A DNA stretch of 54,135 nucleotides from Clostridia bacterium (GTDB taxonomy: Bacteria; Bacillota; Clostridia; Saccharofermentanales; UBA5734), in assembly GCA_009928985.1 (NCBI GenBank), contig SABL01000004.1, positions 1-54,135 on the forward strand, read 5' to 3'. A program made the translations under genes and the position numbers. Of the stretch, positions 54,083 to 54,135 are shown piece after piece (the first letter of the stretch is position 1; each line of letters starts with the position of its first letter). The notes under the pieces were generated by a model. The model was not told where the DNA came from and did no database searches. It worked only from the letters and a program-made list of their open reading frames with translations.

Positions 54083-54135
54083 AGAACCAGATCAAAAGCC
54101 TGAATACAACTGTTCAACATCAAAAAACATAGAAG

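Overview
The window looks like a chromosomal segment of a moderately GC-rich Bacillota (Clostridia-like) bacterium. Evidence for this is strong AGGAGG-type ribosome binding sites, frequent GTG/TTG starts, Ala/Thr-rich lipoprotein linkers, YesM/YesN signalling, a class II GalT and a PdxR/PdxST arrangement. I cannot name the genus from sequence alone. I saw no rRNA, tRNA or CRISPR array.

Layout. 1-1.8 kb: the end of a DeoR-type regulator and an unrecognised FG-GAP-like protein. 1.75-3.1 kb: a REP-associated (RAYT) transposase followed by a 42-bp tandem repeat with an inverted end copy, a perfect 18-bp hairpin and a 7-bp microsatellite. 3.1-5.9 kb: a ferritin-like/VIT1 membrane protein, a DUF5655 protein and a secreted serpin lipoprotein. 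6.0-11.1 kb (minus): a compact pantothenate/CoA operon, coaBC, coaX fused to a PanG-like reductase, panB, panC, panD. 11.3-13.6 kb: two secreted carbohydrate-active lipoproteins. 13.8-18.7 kb: galT-galE-galK with a divergent AraC regulator. 18.8-20.5 kb: a rhodanese and two related DUF155-type membrane proteins. 20.5-24.9 kb: pdxR divergent from pdxS-pdxT, then a TIGR00300-type ornithine cyclodeaminase-like protein. 24.9-37.3 kb: an L-fucose-like locus. It has an AraC regulator, a response regulator, a YesM-type kinase, a membrane-anchored sugar-binding protein, a three-gene sugar ABC transporter, FucU and a VOC protein on the minus strand, with fucI divergent. 37.4-41.4 kb: an iron-sulfur aldo/keto reductase, a MORN-like protein, a YbaK deacylase, a cytochrome b5-like lipoprotein paired with a four-histidine membrane protein, and a secreted DUF2202 ferritin-like protein. 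41.7-44.7 kb: a three-gene operon of a condensation-type acyltransferase, a zinc-ribbon membrane protein and an esterase. 44.6-47.2 kb: DUF302 flanked by two copies of a palindromic repeat, a double PhnB-like protein and a Gfo/Idh/MocA dehydrogenase. 47.2-52.6 kb: a ribose locus (rbsK, rbsD, lone rbsB, rbsR) ending in an HD-DUF429 fusion. 53-54 kb: an HTH-PfkB sugar/nucleoside kinase.

The unifying theme is scavenging of plant- or host-derived sugars (galactose, ribose, fucose) with dedicated sensors, next to cofactor synthesis (CoA, PLP). The most unusual items are the CoaX-PanG fusion, the two-protein putative transmembrane haem relay with the nearby ferritin-like protein, the HD-DUF429 fusion, the split and duplicated DUF155 pair, the acyltransferase/DUF6320/esterase operon, and the repeat structures beside the RAYT gene and around DUF302.
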